From contig NZ_FMZF01000001.1 in the NCBI RefSeq assembly GCF_900102745.1, positions 434,001-498,000 of the forward strand: DNA of 64,000 bases, in the 5' to 3' direction. A program made the position numbers and the translations under genes. Source of the DNA: Geodermatophilus telluris (GTDB lineage: Bacteria > Actinomycetota > Actinomycetes > Mycobacteriales > Geodermatophilaceae). The stretch's first letter is position 1; every line of letters starts with the position of its first letter. The notes under the pieces are model-generated. The model worked only from the letters and a program-made list of their open reading frames with translations. It searched no databases and was not told the DNA's origin. Below, one piece after another: positions 8,761-18,407 of the stretch.

Positions 8761-9746
8761 CGTCCGCCGGCCTCCCCGAGGAAGGTCTCCAGCAGCTGCC
8801 GGGCGGCGAGCGCCGGGGTGAGCTCGCCGGCCAGCACCGCCTGCTCCAGCCCGGGTGCGGCGGCGCGGACGCCGGGGTGCTGGCGCAGCCGCTGCTCGAG
8901 CCCGTCGCGCACCAGCTGCCGGGTCCAGCGCACCTGCTGCGTGCGGCGGCGCTCGTCGAGGGCGCCCGAGGCGCGGGCGCGGTCCTGGTGCTCGACCAGC
9001 TTGCCCCACACGTCGGCCAGCCCCTCGCCGGTCAGCCCGGCGCAGGTGAGCACGGGTACGGTCCAGTCCTCGTCGTGGCCGCGCAGCATCCGGATCGCCC
9101 CGGCCAGCTCGCGCGCGGCCTTGCGCGCGTCGGCGGCGGCCGGCCCGTCGGCCTTGTTGACGGCGATGACGTCGGCGATCTCGAGGATGCCGCGCTTGAT
9201 GCCCTGCAGCTGGTCGCCGGTGCGGGCCAGCGTGAGGAACAGGAACGAGTCGACCATCTCGGCGACGGTGACCTCCGACTGCCCCACGCCGACGGTCTCC
9301 ACCAGCACGACGTCGTGGCCGGCCGCCTCGACGACGACCATCGACTCCCGCGTCGCCTGCGCCACCCCGCCGAGCGTCCCGGCGGTGGGCGCCGGCCGGA
9401 TGAAGGCCCGCGGGTCCACCGACAGCCGGGCCATCCGGGTCTTGTCGCCGAGGATCGAGCCGCCCGAGCGGGCCGACGACGGGTCGACGGCGAGCACCGC
9501 GACCCGGTGGCCCCGCGCGGTGAGGTCCACCCCGAGCTGGTCGATGAACGTCGACTTGCCCACGCCGGGCACCCCGGAGATGCCCACCCGGCGGGCGCCG
9601 CCGGCGTGCGGGAGGAGCTCGACGAGCAGCTCCTGGGCCCGCTCGCGGTGGTCGGCGCGGCGCGACTCGACCAGCGTGATCGCGCGCGCCAGCGACCGCC
9701 GGTCGCCGCCGAGCACCCCCTCGACCAGGGCGGCGACGTCGACCAT
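8757..9746 (-). CDS. meaB: Methylmalonyl-CoA mutase-associated GTPase MeaB
   Basis: 329 residues of the G3E family. The P-loop GVPGVGKST is near residue 58, followed by the switch segment LAVDPSSARSGGSILGDKTRM and the base-recognition VNKAD. Family knowledge: MeaB (human MMAA) guards adenosylcobalamin loading and rescues inactivated methylmalonyl-CoA mutase using GTP. It is the third gene of mutA-mutB-meaB; its ATG shares one base with the mutB stop (TGATG), so translation is coupled. Confidence 0.95.
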   Translation of the reverse strand: MVDVAALVEGVLGGDRRSLARAITLVESRRADHRERAQELLVELLPHAGGARRVGISGVPGVGKSTFIDQLGVDLTARGHRVAVLAVDPSSARSGGSILGDKTRMARLSVDPRAFIRPAPTAGTLGGVAQATRESMVVVEAAGHDVVLVETVGVGQSEVTVAEMVDSFLFLTLARTGDQLQGIKRGILEIADVIAVNKADGPAAADARKAARELAGAIRMLRGHDEDWTVPVLTCAGLTGEGLADVWGKLVEHQDRARASGALDERRRTQQVRWTRQLVRDGLEQRLRQHPGVRAAAPGLEQAVLAGELTPALAARQLLETFLGEAGGR

Positions 9747-11971
9747 CAGTGTCCGAGGCGCGAGGACAGCGTCCGCAGCAGCTCCTGCGCCGCCTCGGCG
9801 ATGACCGTGCCCGGCGGGAACACCGCGGCCGCACCCATCTCCCGCAGGGTCGGGACGTCGTCGGGCGGGATGACGCCGCCGACGACGACGAGCACGTCGT
9901 CGGCGCCGAGCTCGGCCAGCGCGTCGCGCAGCGCCGGCACCAGCGTGAGGTGGCCGGCGGCCAGCGACGAGACGCCGACGACGTGCACGTCGGCCTCCAC
10001 CGCCTGCCGGGCGACCTCCTCCGGCGTCTGGAACAGGGGGCCGACGTCGACGTCGAAGCCGAGGTCGGCGAACGCGGTGGCGATCACCTTCTGGCCGCGG
10101 TCGTGGCCGTCCTGGCCCATCTTGGCGACCAGGATGCGGGGACGGCGCCCCTCGGCCTCCTCGAAGGCCTCGGCCAGCCGGCGGGTCTGCTCCAGCGGGC
10201 TGTCCTCCCCCGCCCGGCCCGACCCCAGTGCCTCCTCGCGGTACACACCCGAGATGGTGCGCACCTGGCCGGAGTGCCGCCCGTAGACCTCCTCCAGCGC
10301 GTCGGAGATCTCCCCGACCGTGGCCCGGGCCCGCGCGGCGTCGACGGCGAGCTTGAGCAGGTTCGCGTCGAGCGACGAGTCCCGCCGTCCCTCGGCCGCC
10401 GCCCGGGCGGCGTCGGTGAGCCGGCGCAGCGCGTCCCGGACGGCGGCGTCGTCCCGCGAGGCGCGGAGCTCGGCGAGCTTGGCCTTCTGCTGGGCGAGCA
10501 CGTCGGCGTTGTCGACGCGCAGCACCTCGATCGCCTCGTCGGCCTCGACCCGGTACTTGTTGACGCCGATCACCGGCTGCCGGCCGGAGTCGATGCGGGC
10601 CTGGGTGCGGGCGGCGGCCTCCTCGATGCGCAGCTTCGGGATGCCGTCGTCGATGGCCTGCGCCATGCCGCCGTGCTCGGCGACCTCCTCGATGTGCGCC
10701 CACGCGCGGCGGGCCAGGTCGTAGGTCAGCCGCTCCACGTACGCCGATCCGCCCCAGGGGTCGATCACCCGCGTCGTCCCCGACTCCTGCTGCAGCAGCA
10801 GCTGGGTGTTGCGGGCGATCCGCGCCGAGAAGTCGCTGGGCAGCGCCAGCGCCTCGTCGAGGGCGTTGGTGTGCAGCGACTGGGTGTGCCCCTGGGTGGC
10901 GGCCATGGCCTCCAGGCAGGTGCGGACGACGTTGTTGTAGACGTCCTGCGCGGTCAGCGACCAGCCCGAGGTCTGCGAGTGGGTGCGCAGCGACAGCGAC
11001 TTGTCCTTCGTCGCGCCGGCCTCGCGCATCAGCCGGGCCCACAGCAGCCGCGCCGCCCGGAGCTTGGCGACCTCCATGAAGAAGTTCATGCCGATCGCCC
11101 AGAAGAAGCTCAGCCGCGGCGCGAACACGTCGACGTCGAGGCCGGCGGCCTTGCCCGCGGCCACGTACTCCACCCCGTCGGCCAGCGTGTACGCCAGCTC
11201 CAGGTCGGCCGTCGCCCCGGCCTCCTGCATGTGGTAGCCGGAGATGGAGATCGAGTTGAACCGCGGCATCTCCTGCGAGGTGAACGCGAAGATGTCGCTG
11301 ACGATCTGCATCGAGGGCTTCGGGGGGTAGATGTAGGTGTTGCGGACCATGAACTCCTTGAGGATGTCGTTCTGGATGGTCCCGGCCAGCTGCTTCGGCG
11401 CGACGCCCTGCTCCTCGGCGGCGAGCACGTAGAGCGCCAGCACCGGCAGCACCGCGCCGTTCATCGTCATCGAGACGGTCATCCGGTCCAGCGGGATGCC
11501 GTCGAAGAGCTGCCGCACGTCCAGGATCGAGTCGACCGCCACCCCGGCCATGCCGACGTCGCCGACGACCCGCGGGTGGTCGGAGTCGTAGCCGCGGTGG
11601 GTGGCCAGGTCGAAGGCGATCGACAGGCCCTTCTGCCCGGCGGCGAGGTTGCGCCGGTAGAAGGCGTTGGACTCCGCGGCGGTGGAGAAGCCCGCGTACT
11701 GGCGGACCGTCCACGGCTGCGTCGTGTACATCGTCGGGTAGGGCCCGCGCAGGAAGGGCGGCAGGCCCGGGTAGGTGCGCAGGAAGTCCAGGCCGGCGAG
11801 GTCGGCGGGGCCGGCCAGCGGCGGGACGGCGATACCCTCCGGGGTCTCCCAGGTCGCCTCCGCCACGCCGCGGCCGGTGGCCTCCTCGAACGCCGTGGCC
11901 CAGTCGCCGGCCGTGGCGTGCGCCGCCGGGCGGCCGAGCTCGACGCCGCCGAAGTCCGGGATCCCGCTCAT
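9746..11971 (-). CDS. mutB: Methylmalonyl-CoA mutase large (catalytic) subunit
   Basis: 741 residues. The N-terminal barrel contains [20 protein letters not shown] near residue 80 and [16 protein letters not shown], the CoA and substrate region. The C-terminal B12 domain has GQDGHDRG near residue 620, supplying the DxHxxG lower-ligand His for cobalamin, then GVSSLAAGH and VVGGVIPP. It interconverts methylmalonyl-CoA and succinyl-CoA in propionate and odd-chain metabolism. ATG 11971 overlaps the mutA stop by 4 nt; upstream in-frame extension is Arg-rich shadow sequence. Confidence 0.97.
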   Translation of the reverse strand: MSGIPDFGGVELGRPAAHATAGDWATAFEEATGRGVAEATWETPEGIAVPPLAGPADLAGLDFLRTYPGLPPFLRGPYPTMYTTQPWTVRQYAGFSTAAESNAFYRRNLAAGQKGLSIAFDLATHRGYDSDHPRVVGDVGMAGVAVDSILDVRQLFDGIPLDRMTVSMTMNGAVLPVLALYVLAAEEQGVAPKQLAGTIQNDILKEFMVRNTYIYPPKPSMQIVSDIFAFTSQEMPRFNSISISGYHMQEAGATADLELAYTLADGVEYVAAGKAAGLDVDVFAPRLSFFWAIGMNFFMEVAKLRAARLLWARLMREAGATKDKSLSLRTHSQTSGWSLTAQDVYNNVVRTCLEAMAATQGHTQSLHTNALDEALALPSDFSARIARNTQLLLQQESGTTRVIDPWGGSAYVERLTYDLARRAWAHIEEVAEHGGMAQAIDDGIPKLRIEEAAARTQARIDSGRQPVIGVNKYRVEADEAIEVLRVDNADVLAQQKAKLAELRASRDDAAVRDALRRLTDAARAAAEGRRDSSLDANLLKLAVDAARARATVGEISDALEEVYGRHSGQVRTISGVYREEALGSGRAGEDSPLEQTRRLAEAFEEAEGRRPRILVAKMGQDGHDRGQKVIATAFADLGFDVDVGPLFQTPEEVARQAVEADVHVVGVSSLAAGHLTLVPALRDALAELGADDVLVVVGGVIPPDDVPTLREMGAAAVFPPGTVIAEAAQELLRTLSSRLGH

Positions 11972-13833
11972 GCCGTTGCTCCCAGCTGCTCGTGGACCGT
12001 CCTGAGCACGTCGAGCGCGTCGCACCCGGCGTACACGTACCCGTCGACGCCGTCCACCCCGAGCGACGGCTTGCCGGCCAGCCACACGGAGGTGGCCCCG
12101 GCGGCGCGGAGCTCCGCGGCGAGGGCGGCGGCCGACTCGGCGTAGTCGCCGTCGGTGCCGCAGATGCAGGCCACCGCGGTCCCGGCGTCGGCCAGCCCCG
12201 AGGCGCCGTCACCGGCGGGGGTCGCCAGGCCGCCGGCCTGGAACAGGTTGCCGGCGAAGGTGGCCCGCGCGGTGTGCCGGGCGACCGGCCCGAGGGTGGC
12301 CAGGTAGACCTGCGGCCGCGCGGGTGCGGCGTCGGCGCGGTCGCGCAGCTCCTCGTACTCCTGCGCCGCCCGCACGCGGGGCAGGCCGCCGGCGGGGTGC
12401 AGGTCGGCGGCCGGCTGCCGCTCGGGCAGCCTCTCGGTCAGGTTCGGGAACTCGCTGACGCCGGTGATCGCGTCGGCGCGGGTGGCCAGCCGCCTCGCGC
12501 GGGTGTCCCACGCGGCGGCCAGCCGGTCGCGCACCAGCCCGCTCGACAGCGCCGCGGCGAGCCCGCCGGCCCGCTCGACCTCGGTGAACCACGCCCACGC
12601 GGCCTGCGCGAGGTCCTCGGTGAGCGACTCGACGTACCAGGAGCCGCCGGCCGGGTCGAGGACGCGGGCCAGCGACCCCTCCTCGACCAGCAGGCTCTGG
12701 GTGTTGCGGGCGATCCGGCGGGAGAAGGCGTCGGGCAGGCCGAGCGCGGCGTCGAAGGGCTGCACGGTGACCGCGTCGGCCCCGCCCACGCCCGCGGCGA
12801 AGCAGGCCACCGTCGTCCGCAGCATGTTGACCCACGGGTCGCGCCGCGTGGTCATCACCGACGACGTCACCGCGTGCTGGCGCTGCGCGCGGGCCGCGGG
12901 CGAGGCGCCGCTGACCTCCCCCACCCGGTCCCACAGCCGGCGGGCGGCGCGCAGCGCCGCGATGGTCGTGAACTGGTCGGCGCTGGCCGAGTAGCGGAAC
13001 TCCAGCCGGCCGAACGCGTCGTCCACCGGCAGGCCCGCGTCGGTGAGCGCGCGCAGGTAGGCGACCCCGGCGGCCAGGGAGCAGCCCAGCTCCTCGACGG
13101 CGGTGGCCCCGGCGTCGGCGTACACGGTCGCGTCGACGACGACGGTGCGCCAGCCCGCGGGGGTGCGGCCGGCGAGGTCGGCCAGGCCGGCGAGGTCCTG
13201 CTCCTCCCCCGACGCGGCGTGCACGCCGAGCGGGTCGAGGCCCAGCGAGCCGCCGGGTGCGAGGTCGGTGCGGTCGCCCACCAGCGCGAGCAGCGCCTCG
13301 GCCGCCGGGACCCCGCCGGAGACGGCGACCGGCGCGAGGTCGAGGTAGACGTCCGCGAGCACGTCGCCGAGCGCCTCGACCGGCACCGCGCCCTCGCCGA
13401 GCACCAGCCACAGCGAGGTGACGCCGTTCTCCAGGTCGGCGGTGACCGCCTCCCGCGTGACGGCGACGTCGGGGTGGGCGTGCCGCTGCCGGACGTCCCA
13501 GCCGGCGGGGGCCTCCCCCGGTGCTCCGGCGCGCGCCCCCCGGACGAAGGGCGCCCGGCCCGGGACGCCGACCGCCGTCGGCAGGTCGCCGGCGTCGTCG
13601 GCGTCGTAGAGCGGGGCGACGGTGACGCCGGTGGCCACCGTGCGGCGCAGCGCGTCCTCGACCGGGTCGGGCAGCTCCTCCCGGCCGGCCTTGCGCAGCA
13701 CCCCGGCGACCAGCTCGCGCCAGGCGTCGCGGTCCACCGGCGGGAAGCCGCCGGCCAGGGAGAGCTCGTCGGGGACCGCGTGCTCGGCGGGGACCTCGTC
13801 CTCGCCCGGCGTGGCCGTGTGGGTGGCGCTCAC
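11968..13833 (-). CDS. mutA: Methylmalonyl-CoA mutase small subunit
   Basis: 621 residues, the usual small-subunit length. The barrel domain aligns with mutB (for example the shared [11 protein letters not shown] and [12 protein letters not shown] segments), but the C-terminal Rossmann-like part has [15 protein letters not shown] where mutB has the cobalamin DxHxxG, so it cannot bind B12, as expected for MutA. GAGGAGG lies 4 nt before GTG 13833. First gene of the mutA-mutB-meaB operon; the 105 nt upstream separate it from the M20 gene and hold no clear -10. Confidence 0.95.
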   Translation of the reverse strand: MSATHTATPGEDEVPAEHAVPDELSLAGGFPPVDRDAWRELVAGVLRKAGREELPDPVEDALRRTVATGVTVAPLYDADDAGDLPTAVGVPGRAPFVRGARAGAPGEAPAGWDVRQRHAHPDVAVTREAVTADLENGVTSLWLVLGEGAVPVEALGDVLADVYLDLAPVAVSGGVPAAEALLALVGDRTDLAPGGSLGLDPLGVHAASGEEQDLAGLADLAGRTPAGWRTVVVDATVYADAGATAVEELGCSLAAGVAYLRALTDAGLPVDDAFGRLEFRYSASADQFTTIAALRAARRLWDRVGEVSGASPAARAQRQHAVTSSVMTTRRDPWVNMLRTTVACFAAGVGGADAVTVQPFDAALGLPDAFSRRIARNTQSLLVEEGSLARVLDPAGGSWYVESLTEDLAQAAWAWFTEVERAGGLAAALSSGLVRDRLAAAWDTRARRLATRADAITGVSEFPNLTERLPERQPAADLHPAGGLPRVRAAQEYEELRDRADAAPARPQVYLATLGPVARHTARATFAGNLFQAGGLATPAGDGASGLADAGTAVACICGTDGDYAESAAALAAELRAAGATSVWLAGKPSLGVDGVDGYVYAGCDALDVLRTVHEQLGATA

Positions 13834-13938
13834 GAGTCCTCCTCGCCGGCGCTCGCCGGCCGCGTTCGTGGCACTGCTCTGCCCAACCGTTCGCTCGCGA
13901 GCTCGCTCACCTCGGACTCCTCCCGGTAGGGGACCGTT

Positions 13939-15201
13939 CTACCGGCGTTCCCCCGGCCGCGGGCGGGCGGGGTGCCCCGGGGACGGCGCGCCGGCGGCCG
14001 GGCCGGTGGTCCCGGCGTCGGCGGCCAGGGCCTGCAGCGCGGCGCGGACCAGGAGCCGCAGCCCCACCCCGATCGCCCGCTCGTCGACGTCGAAGGTGCC
14101 GCGGTGCAGGTCCAGCGCCGCCCCGCCGCCGTGCGTGCCCAGCCGGGCCAGCGCGATCGGGACGACGTCGGCGAACCAGCCGAAGTCCTCCCCGCCCATG
14201 CTCTGCGGCGTCGGCCGCACCCCCTCGGGGCCCACGGTGGCCAGCGCCGCGGTGCGCAGCAGCGCCACGGTGCGCGGGTCGTTGACCACCGGCGGCACGC
14301 CGGGCACGTAGTCGACGTCGACGTCGGCGCCGGTGGGGGCGGTGACCTGCTCGACCAGCCGGCGCAGCAGCCCCTCGGCGCCCTTCCACTCGTCGCGGTC
14401 GAGGACCCGCACGGTGCCGCGCAGCAGGCCGCGCTGCGGGATGGCGTTGGCGGCCACCCCGGCGTTGACCGCGCCCCACACCAGCGACATGCCCGCCCGC
14501 GGGTCCACCTGCCGGGAGAGCAGGCCGGGCAGGTCGGTGATCAGGCGGCCCAGCGCGTCGACCAGGTCGACGGTCAGCTGCGGGCGCGCGGTGTGCCCGC
14601 CGGGGCCGGTGAGGGTGACGTCGAGCCGGTCGCAGGCCGCGGTGATCGAGCCGGTGCGCAGCCCCACCGCGCCCACGGGCGTGGCCGGGTCGCAGTGCAG
14701 CGCGAACGCGCGGGAGGCGCCCTCGAGCACCCCGGCCTCGACCACGTGCAGGGCGCCGCCGGGCACGGTCTCCTCGGCCGGCTGGAACACGCAGCGCACC
14801 GTGCCGGGCAGCCCGTCGAGGTCGGCCAGGGCCAGCGCGGCGCCGAGCACGACGGTGGTGTGCACGTCGTGGCCGCAGGCGTGGCACATGCCCTCGCGGG
14901 TGGAGGCGTAGGGGACGTCCTTGAGGTCGGCCAGCGGCAGCGCGTCGATGTCGGCGCGCAGCACGACGGTCGGCCCCTCCCCCGAGCCGACGTCGACCAC
15001 CAGCCCGGTCCCGCCGGGCAGCCGCCGCGGCGCCAGCCCGCCCTCGGTGAGCTGCTGCTCGATGAACGCCGTCGTCTCCACCTCGGCGTAGGCCAGCTCC
15101 GGGTGGGCGTGCAGGTGCCGGCGGACGGCGACGAGCTCGTCGGCGCGGTCGGCCACCCACGCGTCCAGGCCGGCGGCCAGCTCCTCGGGGGTCCGGCTCA
15201 T
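13939..15201 (-). CDS. M20 family metallopeptidase / amidohydrolase (AmiB/hippurate hydrolase type)
   Basis: 420 residues. Zinc-site segments seen are CHACGHDVHTTVVLG near residue 105, PAEETVPGG near residue 143, HCDP, and the distal SMGGEDFGWF near residue 335; the dimerisation lid sits between. Family knowledge: such enzymes cleave N-acyl or N-amino-acyl amides. It occupies the place of the amiA/amiB genes that lie between lpdA and deoD in M. tuberculosis. ATG 15201 overlaps the ligase stop by 4 nt, so the two are one operon. The Pro/Gly-rich C-terminal 25 residues are probably disordered. Confidence 0.88.
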   Translation of the reverse strand: MSRTPEELAAGLDAWVADRADELVAVRRHLHAHPELAYAEVETTAFIEQQLTEGGLAPRRLPGGTGLVVDVGSGEGPTVVLRADIDALPLADLKDVPYASTREGMCHACGHDVHTTVVLGAALALADLDGLPGTVRCVFQPAEETVPGGALHVVEAGVLEGASRAFALHCDPATPVGAVGLRTGSITAACDRLDVTLTGPGGHTARPQLTVDLVDALGRLITDLPGLLSRQVDPRAGMSLVWGAVNAGVAANAIPQRGLLRGTVRVLDRDEWKGAEGLLRRLVEQVTAPTGADVDVDYVPGVPPVVNDPRTVALLRTAALATVGPEGVRPTPQSMGGEDFGWFADVVPIALARLGTHGGGAALDLHRGTFDVDERAIGVGLRLLVRAALQALAADAGTTGPAAGAPSPGHPARPRPGERR

Positions 15202-16403
15202 GCGGCGTGCCCGCCGGCGCAGGACGCCGGGCCGGGGACGGGTCCGTCGGGGCGGGTGGCCGGGCCGGTGTCCGGGAGGCCGTCGCGCATCTCGGCGAGC
15301 AGCCCGTCGACGACGGCGCGCAGGTCGCCGCCGGACCCCAGCGCCGCGGCGCGCTGCCGCTGGTAGGAGGCGCCGACGGCGAGCACCTTCTCCACCCCGG
15401 CCAGCTCGGTCTCGCAGCCCAGCCGCCGGGCGGTGGGGGTGAGGTCCTCGGCCAGGTCGAGGATCGCCTGCCGGACCGGCCGGACCGTGCCCTTCTCGTC
15501 GACGACCACGTCGGCGTCGAGGCCGTAGCGGGCGGCCCGCCACTTGTTCTCCCGGAGCACCCAGCTCGGCGGGGTGGGCAGGGTGTAGCCGCGGTCGAGC
15601 TGGGCGTCGAACTGCTCGACGAGGCACTGGGAGAAGGCCGCGACGACGCCCACCTCCTCGAGGGTGGGCAGGCCGTCGCAGATGCGCAGCTCCACCGTGC
15701 CGAAGCCCGGGTGCGGGCGGATGTCCCACCACACCTCGCGCACGCTCTCGATGGAGCCGGTGGAGATCAGCGTCTCCATGTAGGTCTCGAAACCCGACCA
15801 GTCGGGCAGCTGGGTGGGCAGCCCCGCCGTCGGCATGCCCTCGAAGACCTTGCTGCGCGCCGAGGCCAGGCCGGTGTCGCAGCCCACCCAGAACGGCGAG
15901 GACGCCGACAGCGCGAGGAAGTGCGGCACGTACTGGGTGAGCGCGTTGACGATCGGCATCGCCTTGTCCGGCGAGCGGACGCCGACGTGCACGTGGACGC
16001 CGAAGATCTGCAGCCGCCGGGCCAGCCACTGCATCCGCTCGACCAGCTGCAGGTAGCGCTCCTTGGGCGAGATGAGCTGGGTCTGCCAGTCGGTGAAGGG
16101 GTGGGTGCCCGCGCACAGCAGCCCCAGCCCGCGCCGGTCGGCGGCCGCGGCGACCTCGGCCACCGTGCCGGCGAGGTCGGCGGTGGCCTCCTCGACCGTG
16201 GTGCAGACCCCGGTGATGACCTCGACGGTCGACTGCAGCAGCTCGTGCTTGGCCTTGGGGTGCTCCTCGGCACCCTCGGGGCAGATCTCGGCGAGGATCT
16301 CCGTCGCGCCCGCGGTGAGCTCCCGGCTCTGCCGGTCGACGAGCTGCAGCTCCCACTCGACGCCCAGGCTGGACCGCTCGGAGGAGGAGAACGGGATCTG
16401 CAC
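15198..16403 (-). CDS. YbdK-type carboxylate-amine ligase (glutamate-cysteine ligase 2 family)
   Basis: 401 residues. SSLGVEWELQLVD near residue 11 supplies the ATP/metal acids of the GCS2 fold; IFGVHVHVGV near residue 138 and FGTVELRICDG near residue 242 are further hallmarks. Family knowledge: these ligases form a gamma-glutamyl amide with weak glutamate-cysteine ligase activity in YbdK; the physiological product in actinobacteria is uncertain (glutathione is not typical; ergothioneine EgtA is a distant relative). Co-translated with the M20 amidohydrolase, which could act on a related amide. GTG 16403 is 6 nt after a TATCCT hexamer and lacks a ribosome site. Confidence 0.88.
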   Translation of the reverse strand: MQIPFSSSERSSLGVEWELQLVDRQSRELTAGATEILAEICPEGAEEHPKAKHELLQSTVEVITGVCTTVEEATADLAGTVAEVAAAADRRGLGLLCAGTHPFTDWQTQLISPKERYLQLVERMQWLARRLQIFGVHVHVGVRSPDKAMPIVNALTQYVPHFLALSASSPFWVGCDTGLASARSKVFEGMPTAGLPTQLPDWSGFETYMETLISTGSIESVREVWWDIRPHPGFGTVELRICDGLPTLEEVGVVAAFSQCLVEQFDAQLDRGYTLPTPPSWVLRENKWRAARYGLDADVVVDEKGTVRPVRQAILDLAEDLTPTARRLGCETELAGVEKVLAVGASYQRQRAAALGSGGDLRAVVDGLLAEMRDGLPDTGPATRPDGPVPGPASCAGGHAA

Positions 16404-16409
16404 GCGATG

Positions 16410-16415
16410 AGGATA
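16410..16415 (-). promoter_or_regulatory. -10 hexamer TATCCT, leaderless promoter of the ligase-amidohydrolase operon
   Basis: On the minus strand TATCCT is followed by 6 nt and GTG 16403; no Shine-Dalgarno intervenes. Confidence 0.6.
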
Positions 16416-16479
16416 GGGACGACGGCGGTCCCGTGCCGGGTCATCGTGACCGGACCGCGGCCGGACCCGCCGGCCCGCC

Positions 16480-16674
16480 TCAGTCCACGTCGGTGCACGT
16501 CGCCGCGTAGGGGCGCCCGGGCAGGTAGCGGTCCCACTCGGCGCGCGTCAGGTCCCGCGCCGCGACCTCGCACGCCGCGCGCAGCCAGGCCGACGGGTCC
16601 GTGGGGTAGCGCATGACCAGCTCCCGGTCGCTGAAGAACACGAGGTCGTCGGTCGGGTCGAGCACCCGCCGCAC
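16480..16674 (-). pseudogene. Short remnant carrying the C-terminal tail of an actinobacterial WD40-repeat protein
   Basis: A 64-residue frame from GTG 16674. It reads as a last beta-propeller blade (DDLVFFSDRELVMRYP), then DPSAWLRAACEVAARDLT and EWDRYLPGRPY-AATC. The W...C..A.RDLT..EW.RYLP.RPY..TC tail is a recurring C-terminus of large NACHT/BTAD/WD40 proteins in actinobacteria (family recollection, not searched). No upstream propeller is in frame: the preceding DNA belongs to the M16 gene or is low-complexity. I therefore read it as the decayed end of a lost gene, but a genuine small protein is possible. Confidence 0.45.
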
Positions 16675-16760
16675 CGTGCGGCGGGGGCGGGGCGCGTCCG
16701 GGACCCCGTCCCACCGCCTCCGGGCGGCGGGCGGTGGGGCGGCCCCGCGCGGTGCCGGCG

Positions 16761-18251
16761 TCAGCCGGCGGGGACGGTGTCCGGCTCCGCTGCTCGCGGC
16801 CGCGGGAGCACGACGGCGGCCGGCACGCGGCCCGTGACCGCGGCGACGGCGCGGCGCCCGTAGAGGTCGGGGTGGACGCGGACGCCGCACAGGTCGCGGC
16901 CGACGACCGAGACGCCCCGGCCGTCCTCGGTGGGCACCACGGCCTCGACCCGCGCCCACGGGATGCCGTGCACGTCGCCGTCGGCGTCGGTGTGCGCGAG
17001 GCCGTCGTCGGAGACGACCAGCGCCACCCGCGCCGCCGGGTCGAGCAGCCGCCGCAGCAGGCGCGGGCGGAACACCGTGCCGGCCGGCAGCTCCGGGAGG
17101 GTGCCGCACAGCGGGCGGCGGGGGACGCCGGCCGGGCCGTCCCAGGAGGCGGTGTCGGGCACGGCGAGCACCGCGGTCGGCTCGGTCCCGCGCAGCGCCG
17201 CCGTCACCGCGGCCGGGGTGACCGCGCGCCAGGCGGCGAGGGTGTCGGCGGCGGCGCGGAACGGCAGCCCCACCGCGGCGCAGTACGCCGCGTCGGCGAG
17301 CTCGGTGCCGGCGGCGTCCTCGTCGTCGTGCTCGGCCTCCAGCCCGGCGACGGCGTGCGCCACCTCCTCCGGCGTCGGGCCGTCGGCGCACAGCTGCGCG
17401 AAGGTCCGCCACAGCAGGTCGGCCACCTCGCCGTCGCGGCCGGTCCGGGCGTCGACCACGACGGCGACCTCCCGCCGGTCGGCGGCCAGGTCGAGGGTCA
17501 GCGAGTCGACGGCGTAGCTGAGGCCGGAGGCGTGCCGGGCGCGCTCGCGGACCCGCTCCTCGAGCACGCCGACGCCGACGGCCAGCGCCGCGTCGCCGGG
17601 TGCGGCGGTGGCCAGCAGCAGCCCGACGCCGGGTGCGTCGGTGCGGGTCCACACCGGCCCGTCCTGGGGCCGCGGCACCGGCACGTGGCGCACCGGCCGC
17701 GGACCGGCGGGCAGCGGCAGCCGCAGCCCCTCGGGCAGCGGGCCGTGGCACCACACCGCCGCGTTGCCGCGGACGAACCAGCGCGCGGCGTGCGCCCGCA
17801 CGGTCTCCTCGTCCAGGTGCTCGGGCCCCGGGCCGGCCGAGACGGTGAGCCCGGGGCCGGTCAGCCCGTAGCGGGCCGCCCACAGCGCGCTGACCGTCGA
17901 GGAGCCGGTGCCGCAGCCCTCGGCCTGCAGCACGCCGGCCTCGGCGGCCAGCCGCCCGGTGGGCAGGTCGGCCAGGGCCCGGCAGACGCCCTCGAGGAAG
18001 GCGCCGACCGCCTCGGGCCGCCCGGTGGCGAAGAAGGCGGTGCTGTCCACGTCGGTGACCGCGTTGCAGCGCAGGTGGGTGCGCGGCAGCGCGGCCATCG
18101 CCAGGTGCTCGACGAGGTGGGTCACCTCGATCGTCGCGAACGTCTCGTCGCGCAGGCCGACGCCGAAGACCAGGGCCGCCGTGGTCCGCTGCCGGCCCCC
18201 GGCGGTGAACACCGGCACGCCGTCGATCCGCGTTCGCTGCACGCCGGCCAT
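16761..18251 (-). CDS. Solitary M16-like peptidase (inverted zinc motif)
   Basis: 496 residues. HLVEH at 45-49 fits the HxxEH zinc motif, and E104 and E111 form the E-x6-E pair where M16 peptidases place the third ligand, although the spacing from HxxEH is somewhat short. A middle domain with SGLSYAVDSLTLDL resembles the second M16 half, but the last 120 residues (from about RPRLLRRLLDPAAR) match no domain I know. There is no neighbouring M16 partner, no RiPP precursor and no signal peptide, so substrate and location are unknown. The ATG at 18251 has no clear ribosome site; GTG 18242 is an alternative. It shares a divergent control region with PNP. Confidence 0.65.
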   Translation of the reverse strand: MAGVQRTRIDGVPVFTAGGRQRTTAALVFGVGLRDETFATIEVTHLVEHLAMAALPRTHLRCNAVTDVDSTAFFATGRPEAVGAFLEGVCRALADLPTGRLAAEAGVLQAEGCGTGSSTVSALWAARYGLTGPGLTVSAGPGPEHLDEETVRAHAARWFVRGNAAVWCHGPLPEGLRLPLPAGPRPVRHVPVPRPQDGPVWTRTDAPGVGLLLATAAPGDAALAVGVGVLEERVRERARHASGLSYAVDSLTLDLAADRREVAVVVDARTGRDGEVADLLWRTFAQLCADGPTPEEVAHAVAGLEAEHDDEDAAGTELADAAYCAAVGLPFRAAADTLAAWRAVTPAAVTAALRGTEPTAVLAVPDTASWDGPAGVPRRPLCGTLPELPAGTVFRPRLLRRLLDPAARVALVVSDDGLAHTDADGDVHGIPWARVEAVVPTEDGRGVSVVGRDLCGVRVHPDLYGRRAVAAVTGRVPAAVVLPRPRAAEPDTVPAG

Positions 18252-18337
18252 CGTCGGTGCCCGGCACCGCCCGGCCGCGGGCCGACACGCGCACCGGGGC
18301 GACTGGGACGGGTGGGTCGCGGGGACCGGCGTCGCCG

Positions 18338-18399
18338 CCGCGGCGCTGGGTCAGCTCCACCGCGGCGCTGGGTCAGCACCGCCGCGGGGCTGGGTTAGC
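18338..18399 (+). repeat. Three direct repeats of 18 bp at exact 22-bp spacing
   Basis: Copies at 18338-18355 and 18360-18377 both read CCGCGGCGCTGGGTCAGC; the third, 18382-18399, reads CCGCGGGGCTGGGTTAGC. The two changes in copy three create the TTAGC of the PNP -10 hexamer. Spacing of 22 bp is about two helical turns, as expected for sites bound by a protein on one DNA face. The repeats lie in the 156-bp region between the divergent M16 and PNP genes. Confidence 0.8.
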
Positions 18400-18401
18400 T
18401 T
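18396..18401 (+). promoter_or_regulatory. -10 hexamer TAGCTT, leaderless promoter of the PNP operon
   Basis: TAGCTT ends 6 nt before GTG 18408 and overlaps the third 22-bp repeat, so a protein bound there would compete with RNA polymerase. There is no ribosome site. Confidence 0.6.
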
Positions 18402-18407
18402 CTGCGG

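Noticed and set aside
8757..12212. Single 1151-residue frame joining meaB to the DNA under mutB
   Set aside because: Only the last third (from 9746) has real motifs; the rest is low-complexity Arg/Gly/Pro opposite the genuine mutB frame.
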